The translations under genes and the position numbers were made by a program. A stretch of DNA of 64,000 nucleotides from Hsuehochloa calcarea (Eukaryota > Streptophyta > Magnoliopsida > Poales > Poaceae), in assembly GCA_036346395.1 (NCBI GenBank), contig CM070601.1, positions 9,855,763-9,919,762 on the forward strand. Direction: 5' to 3'. How positions within the stretch are numbered: position 1 is the first letter of the stretch; each line of letters begins with the position of its first letter. Positions 1-10,300 of this stretch are shown here, piece after piece. The notes beneath the pieces are model-generated. The model was not told where the DNA came from and ran no database searches. It saw only the letters and a list, made by a program, of their open reading frames with translations.

Positions 1-94
1 CAATCTCGGCGGCGATCGCGAGATTGAATCCGGCAGCAACGGCGACCAAGAGCGTGCGGTGCAGCGGGTGGTAAGGGAGACGACGGGATTGGTG

Positions 95-850
95 GTCTAC
101 CCTGCAGGCACAAGGCCCATGGGAGGCGATCGAACCTGGCAACGCCGACTACCGCGATGACAGACTGGCGCTGTTCGCCATCCTCTGTGCAGTGTCGCCG
201 GACATGTTGCCCACGCTGACGGTGAAGGACATGGCCAAGCAGGCGTGGGACGCCGTAAAGATGATGAGGATGGGCGTCAAGCGCGTCTGTGAGGCGAATG
301 CACAGAAGCTTCGCAAGGAGTTCGAGTATATCGAATTCGAGGATAGTGAGTCGGTGGACGACTTCTCCATGAGGATCACGAGACTCGTCAACAATCTCTG
401 GATCCTAGGCGACACGTTGGAAGAAGAAAAGGTACTTAAGAAATTCATTCGTGTTGTGCCAACCAGGTATACACAGGTGGTAATCTCGATCGAGACACTG
501 CTTGACTTGAGTACATTGTCGATCGAAGAGCTCACCGGTCGGCTTCGATCAGTAGAGCAGCGCTATGCGCGCGACGACTCGGGCGGCTCCGGTGGGCGTC
601 TGCTCCTCACTGAAGAGGAGTGGCTCGCACGCGCCAAGAAGAGGGAGCAAGGCGATAGCTCCTCCGCGGTGATAACCATTATCGTGGCAAGTCATGTGGC
701 CATGGGCGCGACAAAGGCGGACATGACGGTAAGGACGGTCGCTCGTCAAATATGTGACGTGACATGTCGCAGGTTCAGTGCTACAACTGTGATAAGTACG
801 GGCATTACTCAAGGGACTGCCGCAAGCCTAAGCACGCCAAGCAAGTTAAT
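95..850 (+). pseudogene. copia gag remnant with CCHC knuckle
   Basis: The reading begins upstream of the first in-frame ATG (WSTLQAQGPWEAIEPG from about 95), so the true start is outside the recognisable part. The body contains the retrotransposon gag helical region (about 192-560). The zinc knuckle at 779-820 is in a different frame from that body, which shows at least one frameshift between them. Gag packages the element RNA in the cytoplasm; this copy cannot make a full-length product. Confidence 0.75.
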
Positions 851-1429
851 CTGACGCAGGTTGATAACGACGAGACGAACCTACACTTCTCGTGGCGTAG
901 GTGTGCGCGCTCACCGAGGCTTCCGTAGGCACGGGCACTGACGTGGTGCTCAACGAGGTGCACGCGCAGGTGCATCTAGGACGCGAGGAGGACGCCCAAG
1001 ATGACGCTTGGTACCTGGACACCGGTGCAAGAATCACATGTCCGGGTGCCAAGCAAGCTTCGCGGAAATGGACGAGAGTGTCACCGGCTCTGTCAAGTTG
1101 GGTGACAGCTCGGTGGTGGATATACGGGGGCGTGGTACCGTCCTGTTCACCTACCAAAACGGGGAGCAGCTTGCGCTAACGGGGGTATACTACATCCCAC
1201 GACTGCACCGCAACATAGTGAGTCTCGGGCAACTCGACGAGAATGGCTACCTAGACGCTCATCCAGGATGGCGTGCTCACGATCCGTGATCAGCAGCGTC
1301 ACATACTTGCTCGGGTAAACCGCACTTGCAACCGGCTCTATGTGCTCACCCTCAACATTACACAGTTGGTCTGCCTGTCCGCGCGGTGCGCATCGGACGC
1401 GGGAGACGACAGCGTGTGGCGGTGCGCGA

Positions 1430-2060
1430 TGACGCGGCGAGTCACGGCGACCAAGGCGCGGCGTGGAGTGGCGCGGCGGCGGCAAGCACGACGGCGATGC
1501 ACGCAAGCGCGTGTGGAGCGGCGCGTGAGCGCGCAACGGCGGCACGGAGGCGGCAGCGCAACGGCGGCGGAGGCGGCGGTGGCTCGAGCACATACGCCGG
1601 CTCACGCGGTGCGGGTGGTAGCACTCGGCGGCGATGGAATTGGCGGCGGCGCTAGAGGTTCACGCGGAGGTGCTACAGAGCGGTGGCGCCCGGTAGGTAG
1701 TGGGGCTGGCGACGGCGGTTTCGGCCCCGAACAACGCCGCGTAGCGGCTCGGCCCGAGGCTCGCATGGCGAGGCTCCAGGTGCGGCAGCGCGTTGGCACA
1801 ACCTTGGGCGCACGCAGGCGCGAGGCACACCAGCTGCGCAAACACATGGCATGATGTCAGGTCGGTGGCCAGTGGCACGGACGTGACGCAAAGGACGCAA
1901 CGAGCGACGCGGGAGGCCTCGCGGTTGGTGCGAGTGGCCTGCAGGGTGCACATGGGTGGTTCGGCGAGCGCCAGCATCAGGCTGGCCGGCTGCACACGGG
2001 AGCGCCTGCATGGCGTATGACTTAGTGGCCGGTGGCGCGGTGCGGCCGACGCACGGTGCC
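1430..2060. other. GC-rich filler replacing integrase/RT in the copia element
   Basis: This stretch is rich in GCG/CGG and CGGCG tracts, has open frames in several phases on both strands, and has no recognisable domain. It sits exactly where copia integrase and reverse transcriptase should be, flanked by pre-integrase on the left and the RNase H entry on the right. The open frames look like a consequence of GC content. It may be captured host DNA or an internal replacement in a non-autonomous derivative. Confidence 0.5.
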
Positions 2061-2208
2061 GCCACAGTTGGGGTGCGACAACAGGCGACGCGCGGCAGTC
2101 AAGCATATACTCTGGTACATTACTAGTACACGGAGCTATGACTGTCAATACGTGAAGGAGCTGCGCATAAGGATCGACATCGTTGAAAGAGCATCAAGCA
2201 TTATGGGG

Positions 2209-2620
2209 TGTTTATTGAATAATCCTTGATGTTTGTTAAGTCTAGTAGTATTTCAGTTTTTTGTTAGACTTAATTAGGCGTTGTCAGGTGCATTTACTGC
2301 ACATTGAATGGGTTCGCATGCGGCTAGAAAACTGCAGTGCACGATTGAGGATTAGTGGCACACTAATAGCATGCAACCTATTGGCTCTAATGCATGTAAC
2401 GTAAGTGTTTATCACAGGTAACGTATGATCATTTAAGTAGTGCACCTTTGTGTGTACGTTCAGAATAAAAGGTGAGAAGAAATACAGTGGACGTTGTGTG
2501 TGCAGTTTTGCAGCACCAAAAAATTGCCTCCCGCGTTCTTTGCGTTCCAGAGTGCGCGTGTGTGTTCTCGTGTTCAGGCGTTCGAGCGTTCGTGAGTAGA
2601 CACCGGCAAGCGGCCTAACA
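2209..2620 (+). repeat. 3' LTR of the left copia element
   Basis: It starts TGTTTATTGAATAATCC directly after a purine-rich tract and ends CGGCCTAACA, giving the expected TG...CA ends with complementary TGTT/AACA tips. Length is 412 bp. The next base begins sequence that belongs to the B3-like frame, so the element appears inserted into or against that gene. The partner LTR is not in the window, so the boundary rests on end motifs only. Confidence 0.65.
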
Positions 2621-4361
2621 GTGTGCAGCCGCTTCGAGGTTTTACAGCCGTCATCGTCAAGGTCAAGTGGCGGCGAAGAGACGTCGAACGGCGTCACGAA
2701 TACGCCTGTTATCTCAATTAGCGCTGCATTACGGTCATTGTGGAGCCCATACGAGCCGTCCCGCTGCCCCAGCAAAGCTTTGCGGCCATCAAGATCAAGC
2801 GGTGGCGGCGAGACATCGAACACTACGTCGACCACGTCAAGTAGCGCCACAGCACCGGTCGCGGCGGAGCCCATCGACGCCGTCCCGTTGCAGGCGGTGT
2901 ACGTCCTTCCCGCCGCCGTGCCGGGTGGAGTAGAAGAGCCGAACCCGAACGAGCCAGCGTGGATACGTGCCAAGCTGATACCATCTTTACGTCTCCGCGA
3001 CGACCTGCCGCTCCACTTCATCGACAAGAAGCGCGTTAAGGACTCCGACCTGGACGCGCAGCAGAGCCGCTTCCTTATCCCACAGGGCGCCGTAAACAGC
3101 CGCCTCCGTCCGCTACTCTCCGCCGAGGTCTGGAAGAGGCCCGCAAAGAAGCTGTTGGAATTAATATGGGCTAGGCCCAGTTTTTAATTTCTAACTAATT
3201 CTGGAAAATCTCAAAGGCCCATGTGCACGTGCTAAAACTGCTTAGTCCCACATGGAGAGTTGAAGGTGAGTTACACAACTTTATAAGGTGGAATGTGGTA
3301 GCCTCCCTTGTGGAATTAGAGAGAGCCAACACGCGCGCGCTCACTCGCCGAGCCGAGCGGTGCGGTGCGTATGTGTGTGCGTGTGTGCTCTTGCTCGCTC
3401 GCGCAGGCATGTCGGGTGCGGGCGCATTTTTCTTTATCTATTCGAAAATCGAAACGCACCGACTCGTAATTAATGGCATTAACGAACGGCTGGTAGTAAT
3501 GGTTCAGTTACTAGTGAGTAATGGCCATGGTTAGCACTGATTGATGGCAAATCAATGGCGACTGTTTCCTCTGGCATCTTTGTTTTTGGCTATTAAAAGT
3601 TCGGGTTCTGGTTCTTCTCTGATTTACTCCAAGAAAGAACTCCTCCACCGTTTTGTTGCTGGATCAGGCGATCTCCATCCCGGTGAGGCGCGTGTACGGT
3701 TGAGGACGAATAAGGTTTTTAGGGAGCGTTCGCGCGACTGCTCACTGCTTCTTTTTTTTCATTCGATTCTCTGTTACATCTACATCAACTGCACGACTAC
3801 TACCACGACGTTCACTACGCCATGACGAACGACGACCTCACTAGGCCTCCTGCTGCTACTTCTTCTACTGGATCTGGGTATGCCTATCTCACACTTGTTG
3901 CTTGGTTAGCTTTATTATCTATTGTTGCTCTGAACACTAAGATATAATTGCTAGTTTTTGTTCTTCTAGAAATTTGTATGACTATATTGTTCTTGATTAC
4001 CTGCTTTATGAATAAGACTAGAGTACTTTCCATGATTCATCTAGCATACTTCTGGATTAAAGTAATTCGAAAAATGCTTATATATACAACAGAAGCATGG
4101 AGTGGCTCGACGCACACGGCGGCGGCAAGAGGCCCAAGGAGAAGGGGAAGAAGCACGGCGGGCTCTTCGTGCGCATCATTGTTAACCGTGCTGGGTGTCA
4201 AATGGAGCTAGAAATGACAAGGTGGGGTTCGAGCGGCAGCACGGTGCTAAAACTCAAAAGAGTTCAGGGAATTCGTCGCCAAAAGTGACATCAAGGTGAA
4301 CGATGAAGCCGAGATCTGGGCGTTACGGGGACGGTGGGCGATCCTCCTCAGTATTTGGTAA
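2621..4361 (+). pseudogene. B3 DNA-binding domain protein, disrupted by solo LTR
   Basis: The left piece (2621-3152) holds a low-complexity Ser/Gly/Thr region, with an imperfect direct duplication of a roughly 140-bp block (about 2636-2770 and 2777-2900). It then enters a B3-like segment: LPLHFIDKKRVKDSDLD followed by QNR/IP-type residues (QSRFLIPQGAV). The right piece resumes at 4097 (MEWLDAHGGGKRP, HGGLFVRIIV) and, after a frameshift near 4255, REFVAKSDIKVNDEAEIWAL, ending at a stop at 4359-4361. The order matches plant-specific B3 proteins of the DUF313 type, which bind DNA in the nucleus. The pieces are separated by a 939-bp LTR with a 5-bp duplication. Removing it leaves the two halves one base out of phase, so the gene was or became non-functional. 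The N-terminus is probably lost under the copia insertion. Confidence 0.75.
3153..4091 (+). mobile_element. Solo LTR (copia-like) with GAAGC target duplication
   Basis: Starts TGTTGGAATTAATATGGGC and ends ATATATACAACA, so the tips are TGTTG/CAACA. The 5 bases immediately outside are identical on both sides: GAAGC at 3148-3152 and GAAGC at 4092-4096. No internal domains or PBS/PPT are present, so this is a solo LTR left by LTR-LTR recombination. Start motifs with TTAATATGGGC and a CCCACATGG block are familiar from grass copia LTRs. Orientation is inferred from these motifs. Confidence 0.9.
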
Positions 4362-4833
4362 TCGCCGGGGCGACGGTGAGCAACGCATCTGGCGGTGCCA
4401 CGGGCGAAGACTCAACGCATTACATACACAGTACCAAAGTAGCGGCGACGTCCCGTAGTGTAGGTGTAATGCTAGTAGAAAATGCAAAATGAGTGAAACT
4501 AAACAGTGAGAATAAATTTTACTCATTTACCTTCCCACAGTAGGAAAATCAACAGGAGAGCGCGCAACGAGAGAGATAGAGCAAAGGATAAGACCAACCC
4601 ACAGAGAGCATAGTCGGAGCTTTCTCCCCATAAGCCACCAGAGGAGAGCATCCACCATGGAAGCACCACCAGGGAGTAGCTCCGGCCACCATGCGCGACA
4701 TCGTCGCCACTTCCCACCCCTTAACCGGCAAACCAAGTAGGTACTCCATCCCTCCATTCCGATCGAGCAAGCATGGTAAGGTTCTAGGGGAGGGGGCGGT
4801 AGGAGTAGACTACTTGTGGGTGGAGCTCATAGG
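4362..4833. other. Intergenic, no gene recognised
   Basis: Minus-strand open frames of 64-76 codons overlap here (4523-4770), but none carries a recognisable motif. The stretch ends at the AGGTG target site of the next LTR. Confidence 0.4.
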
Positions 4834-4838
4834 AGGTG

Positions 4839-5818
4839 TGATACGGATCCACCTAGTTGATTAGATGAATCCTGATTGTTGGCCCAATCTTTCACGGTAC
4901 ACTCGACGATCAGTAGCAATCTCACAAACCAATTCGGTGAATTGAATTGTAAGAAAATCAATATACTCACAAACCAATCTAATAGATTGAATTGCAAGTA
5001 GTAGCGTTAGGTGAATAGTACTCCGAAACAAGAGATAGATATCTTGATATTGCTCTCAATCTTTCTCCCTCAATCTCTCCAACTCATATCACGACTCACG
5101 AACACACGATATGCGCCAAAACGGCTTTTCTGATTTTTATTATCTAAATCATAACTTGTCCTCCAAATAGTGCGGCCATGGGGTTTATATAGCCTCCCAC
5201 GCAAGCAATACCAATACATGGATGAGCGATGCTAGTGGATGAGCGAGAATCCGAGGCGGTGAGCGAGAATCAATCGGATGAGCGATGGCTCAATCGAATG
5301 AGCGTAATCCGTTCGGATGAACAGTAACCGAATCGAATGAACTGTAATCCGATTTGAAATCTGAGTTATATTTGGAAACTTAAACTATTCTAATTTTGGA
5401 ATAAAAATATTAAACACTAATTGGTGTCCGAATTGGATCCAAACCAACCAACCCACGTGCCATATTCCCGACGTCCTCCCCATGCATGGCTAAGTCTTCC
5501 TCTCGGTTTCTCTTGTGTTGTGGGCTTTCCTTCTCTGAGCTTTTTGCGAACATGTTCCATGCACTTGATGCTTTCTTTGGCGCCAATGCAACCCTTGTTG
5601 CCATATCACCACATGTCTTTCTTGGCGGCCGCATGCGCTAGGGTTTTAACCGAGAGCATGTTCCTCTCGTTACAAACATCTCCATCCACCTGTTGGCCTT
5701 CACAATGTTTTGTTTTACCTTTTGTTGTAAAACAACACCGACGAGCCAATTTGAGTTCTAGCATTAGTTTGCAATTTAGGGATGCAAACCAATGCTTTGT
5801 AGTAGTTATGCCGTATCA
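4839..5818 (-). mobile_element. Solo LTR, minus orientation, AGGTG target duplication
   Basis: The ends are inverted repeats, TGATACGG at the left and CCGTATCA at the right, flanked by identical 5-bp AGGTG at 4834-4838 and 5819-5823. Length is 980 bp. On the minus strand a TATATAAA box (5184-5191) is followed by about 350 bp of R-U5-like sequence to the end GGATCCGTATCA. Upstream of the TATA box (5220-5350) are short imperfect tandem units containing GATGAGCG or GATGAACAGTAA, resembling U3 enhancer repeats. No coding domains are present, so it is a solo LTR. Confidence 0.9.
5220..5350. repeat. Imperfect tandem repeats in the LTR U3
   Basis: About six copies of a roughly 20-bp unit built on GGATGAGCGA/GAATCGAATGA with variable linkers. 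They lie just upstream (minus strand) of the TATA box of the solo LTR, a usual place for retrotransposon enhancers. Function is inferred. Confidence 0.55.
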
Positions 5819-5823
5819 AGGTG

Positions 5824-6286
5824 GTGGCGCGTGAGGAGAGCACGATGGTCGAGGAGGCCGGCGAGCAGAGAGCGCGGCGCTGGCGGAGCGGCTGGCTCGG
5901 CGAGCTAGCGGCCGGTAGGGTAAGCGGCAGGGCGGCAAGACGGGCAGGCGAGCGCGGCGTGAGTGGGGAGGAGGTGCGGGGGAGGAGGTGCGGAGAGAGG
6001 AGGCGTCATTGGACCGGCCAGGCAAGGGTGGAGCCCAGGAGTGCGGTGCGAGAGCGACTCAGTGGAGGCGATTCGGCCGGAGAGAACCTCCGAGGGAGAG
6101 GAAGAGTGAGTGGGTGAGGAGGGGGAGGTGAGAAGTTAAGGCCGCAGGCCAGGGTGGCTTCGGCCGGGAGGGGGGAAAAGGAAGGAGAGAAAAAAAAGAA
6201 AAATGAGAAAATAAAAGGGGGAATAGAAATTATGGGTGCGCAGGATAAATTTTTATTTGCAAGTTTCTAACGCGATCCCTAACCCA

Positions 6287-6317
<31 letters not shown>

Positions 6318-7333
6318 TTGGACACCGGGTCAGCAGGATAGTGCTGGAGAAAGGGGTTTGTTTGTGTCATTTTGCGCGTATGATCATGTCGTCTGTATGT
6401 GTACTTATATTGTTGTACTGTTTTGAGTCCGGTCGACTGCCTGTACAGGTGGAGGTTCGGGAACGACGTCATCCGCACGTTATTCCGCTCCGCTGGGTTA
6501 ACAGTCAAGTGCATGGTATAGCGATAGCCTGTGAATGCTATGAAAAATGTGATGTTTGCACAACATGATAATGTTTACATGATGATGCTTACATGATAAT
6601 GTTCAAATGATGATGGCAATAATGTTGGGACAAGGTGGGTAATGAGACTACCTTGTCAATGTTGACAATGATGGATCATGTGAATGACAATGGACATGTG
6701 CATTTGCATCATGAAAAGATTGCATGAGCTAGGACGGTGAGAAAGTCATGTAACTATTCTGGTGCGGTCGGTGAAAAAGCTACATGACTAATCCGGTGTG
6801 TTTTAGATAAAATCTTACATCTGCAGAGACTAGATAAAATCCTATAATGTAAATACCTCATCCTAACGAAGATAAGAGAAGAATGTGTCATCGACGGGTG
6901 AACACTCTGCGATACCGATATCAGCTGATGAGAAGCATATGAGCATGAGCATGATGGTGCATACGTATATATGGGTAATGCAATGAGCATGTAAGTTAAT
7001 GATGCATTGCACTAATGGAATGTTAATGATGAAAATGATGAAAGTTTTTAGAAATAAAAAAACGGTGCCTGTTAGGTAATTAGGTCTCAAGAGTTACAAG
7101 ACTGCTCCGCACATATAACTCGCTATCCAAACAAATCACAAAACTCGTCTGACGGCACACGCAACATGTTAAAACGCTCTTCTTAAACTGTGGAATGGCG
7201 TGGACCCTTTCCTCAGCGCTAGAGGCACAAGCTCAGCTAGTCCGAGCTGCCTACTCCGCAGCAAGAGTTAGGACGCGCGCGCGCCAAACTTGGCCCGCAA
7301 CAGCGAAACGCCACTACAACAAGAGTACAGGGC
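5824..7333. other. Intergenic: GC-rich block, ATT microsatellite, 3' flank of GIP1-like gene
   Basis: The first 300 bp is GC-rich with a 98-codon plus frame of Arg/Gly/Glu bias and no motif; it is interrupted on its left by the solo LTR. A purine-rich A/G stretch follows (6170-6230), then a trinucleotide repeat, then AT-rich sequence with repeated TGATGATG/ACATGATAATG words (6560-6620) and a pair of related GGTGAGAAAGTCATGTAAC / GGTGAAAAAGCTACATGAC words (6736-6790). The last 150 bp before 7334 should hold the 3' UTR of the GIP1-like gene. No further gene was recognised. Confidence 0.4.
6286..6318. repeat. (ATT)n microsatellite
   Basis: About ten uninterrupted ATT/TTA units. Confidence 0.9.
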
Positions 7334-10300
7334 TCAGTAGGTGGTGTGCTGCTGCCAGCTCTGGTGAGATGGCTGCGACGGCGCAGCCTGGAAGCCGTTC
7401 AGGCTTCCCTCAGCCGGGTTCTGGGGGTGCTCCTGCGTCAGCCCGCTCTGAGAATGGTAGAACGCTGGGTACCCATGACCCCCAAATTGAGAGGGCTGCT
7501 GGGGCTGCTGTCCCTGGCGAAAGCCACCTTGCTGACTCTGTCCCTGGTAGCCATAGAAGTGGCTAGGTGGAAGCGCTGACGCCGCCCTTGAACCAGCCCC
7601 ATGAAGCCACATAGCAGAGTTGTCACCCTGAAAGGAATAACAAAATCAACACTTATGAATGAACTAAACATCAATCAGCAGAAATGAGATTAATTGGGCC
7701 AGAGAGCGCACAATATTTCCAAGGATACACAACGGCAGCTTGCAATGGTTACCTGCTGGAGGGCCATATATTGACTGGCATCTTTGTACTGCGTGCTCAA
7801 TGCTTCATCGAACCCAAGATTTGTTGATGCAGAGGCAGCATTCTGATTAAGATTGAAATTTGCTGGAAGATTACTTGAGCTTCCAAAGCCTCCATAACCA
7901 GAGATCACTGAAGAAGGTTGTTGTTGTAAGCTTGTAGCCGACAGGTTGCTCTTGTATTGTGGCATCGAGTACTTCATACCAGCTCCGGGTACAGCAGTGG
8001 CAGACTGATGGAACGGTCCATTACTTGAGTATGCTTGCTGGAAGGCTGCTGATGGTAGGTAAGCAGTGTAGTTTTGTGCCAAATATGGATAGCCAATCAT
8101 ATTTGCAAAAGGAGCGAGAGGTAAAGTTGGCTGAGAGTAAGGGTGGACAGCTAATTGCTGAGGCAGAGGGGGGCCCGTGGGAATACTAATACTTGGAAGA
8201 TTTTGTGTAGATTGAGTGTTTGAGAAAACTCCCGGTTTCATAGCCTGAAAAAATATACGTGTTCAGAAAATGTGAAGGAAAATAAGGCAAAGCTAAGACC
8301 AAGCAATCAACATCAAATTATCAGCACCTTGATGTTCATAATATACAATGATTAAATTAGAAAAAACATCACCCCACAAAAATTTAACAGGACAAGTTCA
8401 AGATCTATAATGGATGTAAAGTGAATATTTTCCTGTTTTAATTTTTAATTAGAATAAAATTGGTTAGCTACTGAAGATATCATTAAACTAGAATGCTTCT
8501 TCTATGGATTTTCTGGCTAACTTAATAATCAATACTGATTACACAAAATAAAGAACTATACTTTTTTCTAACACTAGCACACCCACTAGGGGTGGGAATG
8601 GATCGGGCCGGCCCAGTGGACCACCAATCTGCTCTAAAAAAAATCGGCCAAATGGGCTACCGGTTCGATCCAAAAGGAAAATGAGGCGAAAGGCCCAGTA
8701 ACCCAACGATCCAACGGAGCGAGCGGGTCGACCCTAACCGTCAACGGCTCCACACCTCCACCCCCTGTCCCCCTCTATCATCCAAAGTCCAGGCTTCGAC
8801 GGCTCCACGCCTCCACCCCGCCGCCGCATCCGACGCGGGTAAAATGGAGCTGTTGTCCAAGGCGCCCATCCTGAGCTGCGGCGCCAAGAGGGGAGGGGGA
8901 GGCGTGGGTTCCCTCATGGTCATGGGCCCGTTCGTCAGCGTGCTGGGCAGCTGGATCTACTGGGCCGTGCAGCCACCACGGATCTACAGGACGTCGGGCG
9001 GGTCGGCCGTAAGAGACGGGCAGCACCTGGCCTACGTGGAGTCCGGGGTGCGCAAGGAGGATGCGCGCTACAACGTTGTCTTCTCCCACGGGTTCACCGG
9101 CTCCCGCCTCGACACCCTCCGTGCCGCTGGTTAGTCCACAACTTTTGGCGACCTTTGGCCTTTTTCCCTTGGGAAAATGACTTCAATTTTAGCTCTTGCT
9201 GGTTGCTATGAGAATGTAGGCTTACGACGGAAACGATTTTTCACTAGATGGAATGGGGAATATCCATTAAAAAGATCGTACATTTGTACTAGGTACTAGC
9301 TTTTTTTTTTTGGATGTTCTGATGCTCTTCAAGAGTAGCATGGATGTTGTGATTTGGCTGATTAGGGAATCAGACGATTCGAAGCGAGAATGCATTGCAA
9401 ATTTGCAATACCAGATCTTCATGCTTGATTAATTTTACCTCCTCAATTCTTGTTCCCATTTCTCAACGGAAGAAGCCCACTTTTGACTCCATGAACTTAT
9501 GACCCGAGCTCGGTCTGTTTGTCTTAGTTGTCTATATAATGTACACGCACACGTTGAAATGGTTTGATCCTTAATATCTATTGGGTCATATAGGACACTG
9601 TAGCTCACCAAATGGGTCGACCCTTGCCATACAAACGATCCTCTGGCATCATGGGTCAGGGTCGGTTAGAACCGCCCGCTCCACTCCCACCGCTAACACC
9701 CACGCAATTCATCTTTACACAAAATAAAGAAACTCGAGCCTTTTGTAACTTCCTAAAGTTATACTTCTATGAAATACGAATCCGAATGAAGCACAGTGAG
9801 AAAAGTGAATTCAGATATTTAAATTACCTCCTGCATGGAGATGGCTGGTCCAGTAGTAGTTGGTGCCGCTGAGTTATATTTTGTAGCCATTGATTGTGCT
9901 GCCAGCAAAGGTGATAAATTGAAGTCCAAGTCCCGAAGAGGTGCAATATTTGATCCCAATAGGCTGTTATGTAACGAATTTGCTTGCTGGAGGAACAAAT
10001 TAGTAAGAATTATGTGGAAGAATAGTAAGCTGGATTAAATAAAAAGACACACAGAAGACAATAACTTAGCATTAATATTTTTTCAGCAAGCAAGAAGTTT
10101 GTCACGGAATGAAACACCAGGTATGGAAACCAGAACATGCCACCAGTCCAGATGTTCCTGGACAATTCCGGAATGGAGCAATGCTTTATATCAGTGGTAA
10201 ATATCAGCATGTGACAGAGTTCCAAGCAAAAGACTGGGTTTATATGGCGAGCAATCTTTTCTTCTTTCTTTGGCTTCTTTTTTAATGATGCAAGCATTAC

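Larger units (their letters stand above)
1..2620 (+). mobile_element. Ty1/copia element, 3' portion, degenerate and internally rearranged
   Basis: Domains appear in copia order but in shifting frames. Gag (UBN2-like) is readable from about 95 to 600. A CCHC zinc knuckle (CYNCDKYGHYSRDC) lies at 779-820, the protease motif WYLDTG near 1010, and a GAG-pre-integrase segment (RDQQRHILARV) near 1278. Integrase and most of reverse transcriptase are missing; about 600 bp of GC-rich unrelated sequence (1430-2060) sits there. The frame resumes near 2098 with AVKHILWYITSTRSYDC, typical of the RT/RNase H end. A polypurine tract (ATTATGGGG) precedes the 3' LTR at 2209. The 5' LTR would lie left of the window. 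Frameshifts make it non-coding today. The assignment to copia is firm; the sub-lineage was not determined. Confidence 0.85.

Noticed and set aside
1273..1854. 193-codon Arg/Ala/Gly-rich frame
   Set aside because: Starts in copia pre-integrase and runs into GC-rich filler; not a separate gene.
4523..4770. Minus-strand frames with a hydrophobic segment (LSFALSLSLRALLLIFLL)
   Set aside because: Three overlapping short frames, no recognised family, no promoter; the hydrophobic run comes from GAGAGA/CTCTCT composition.
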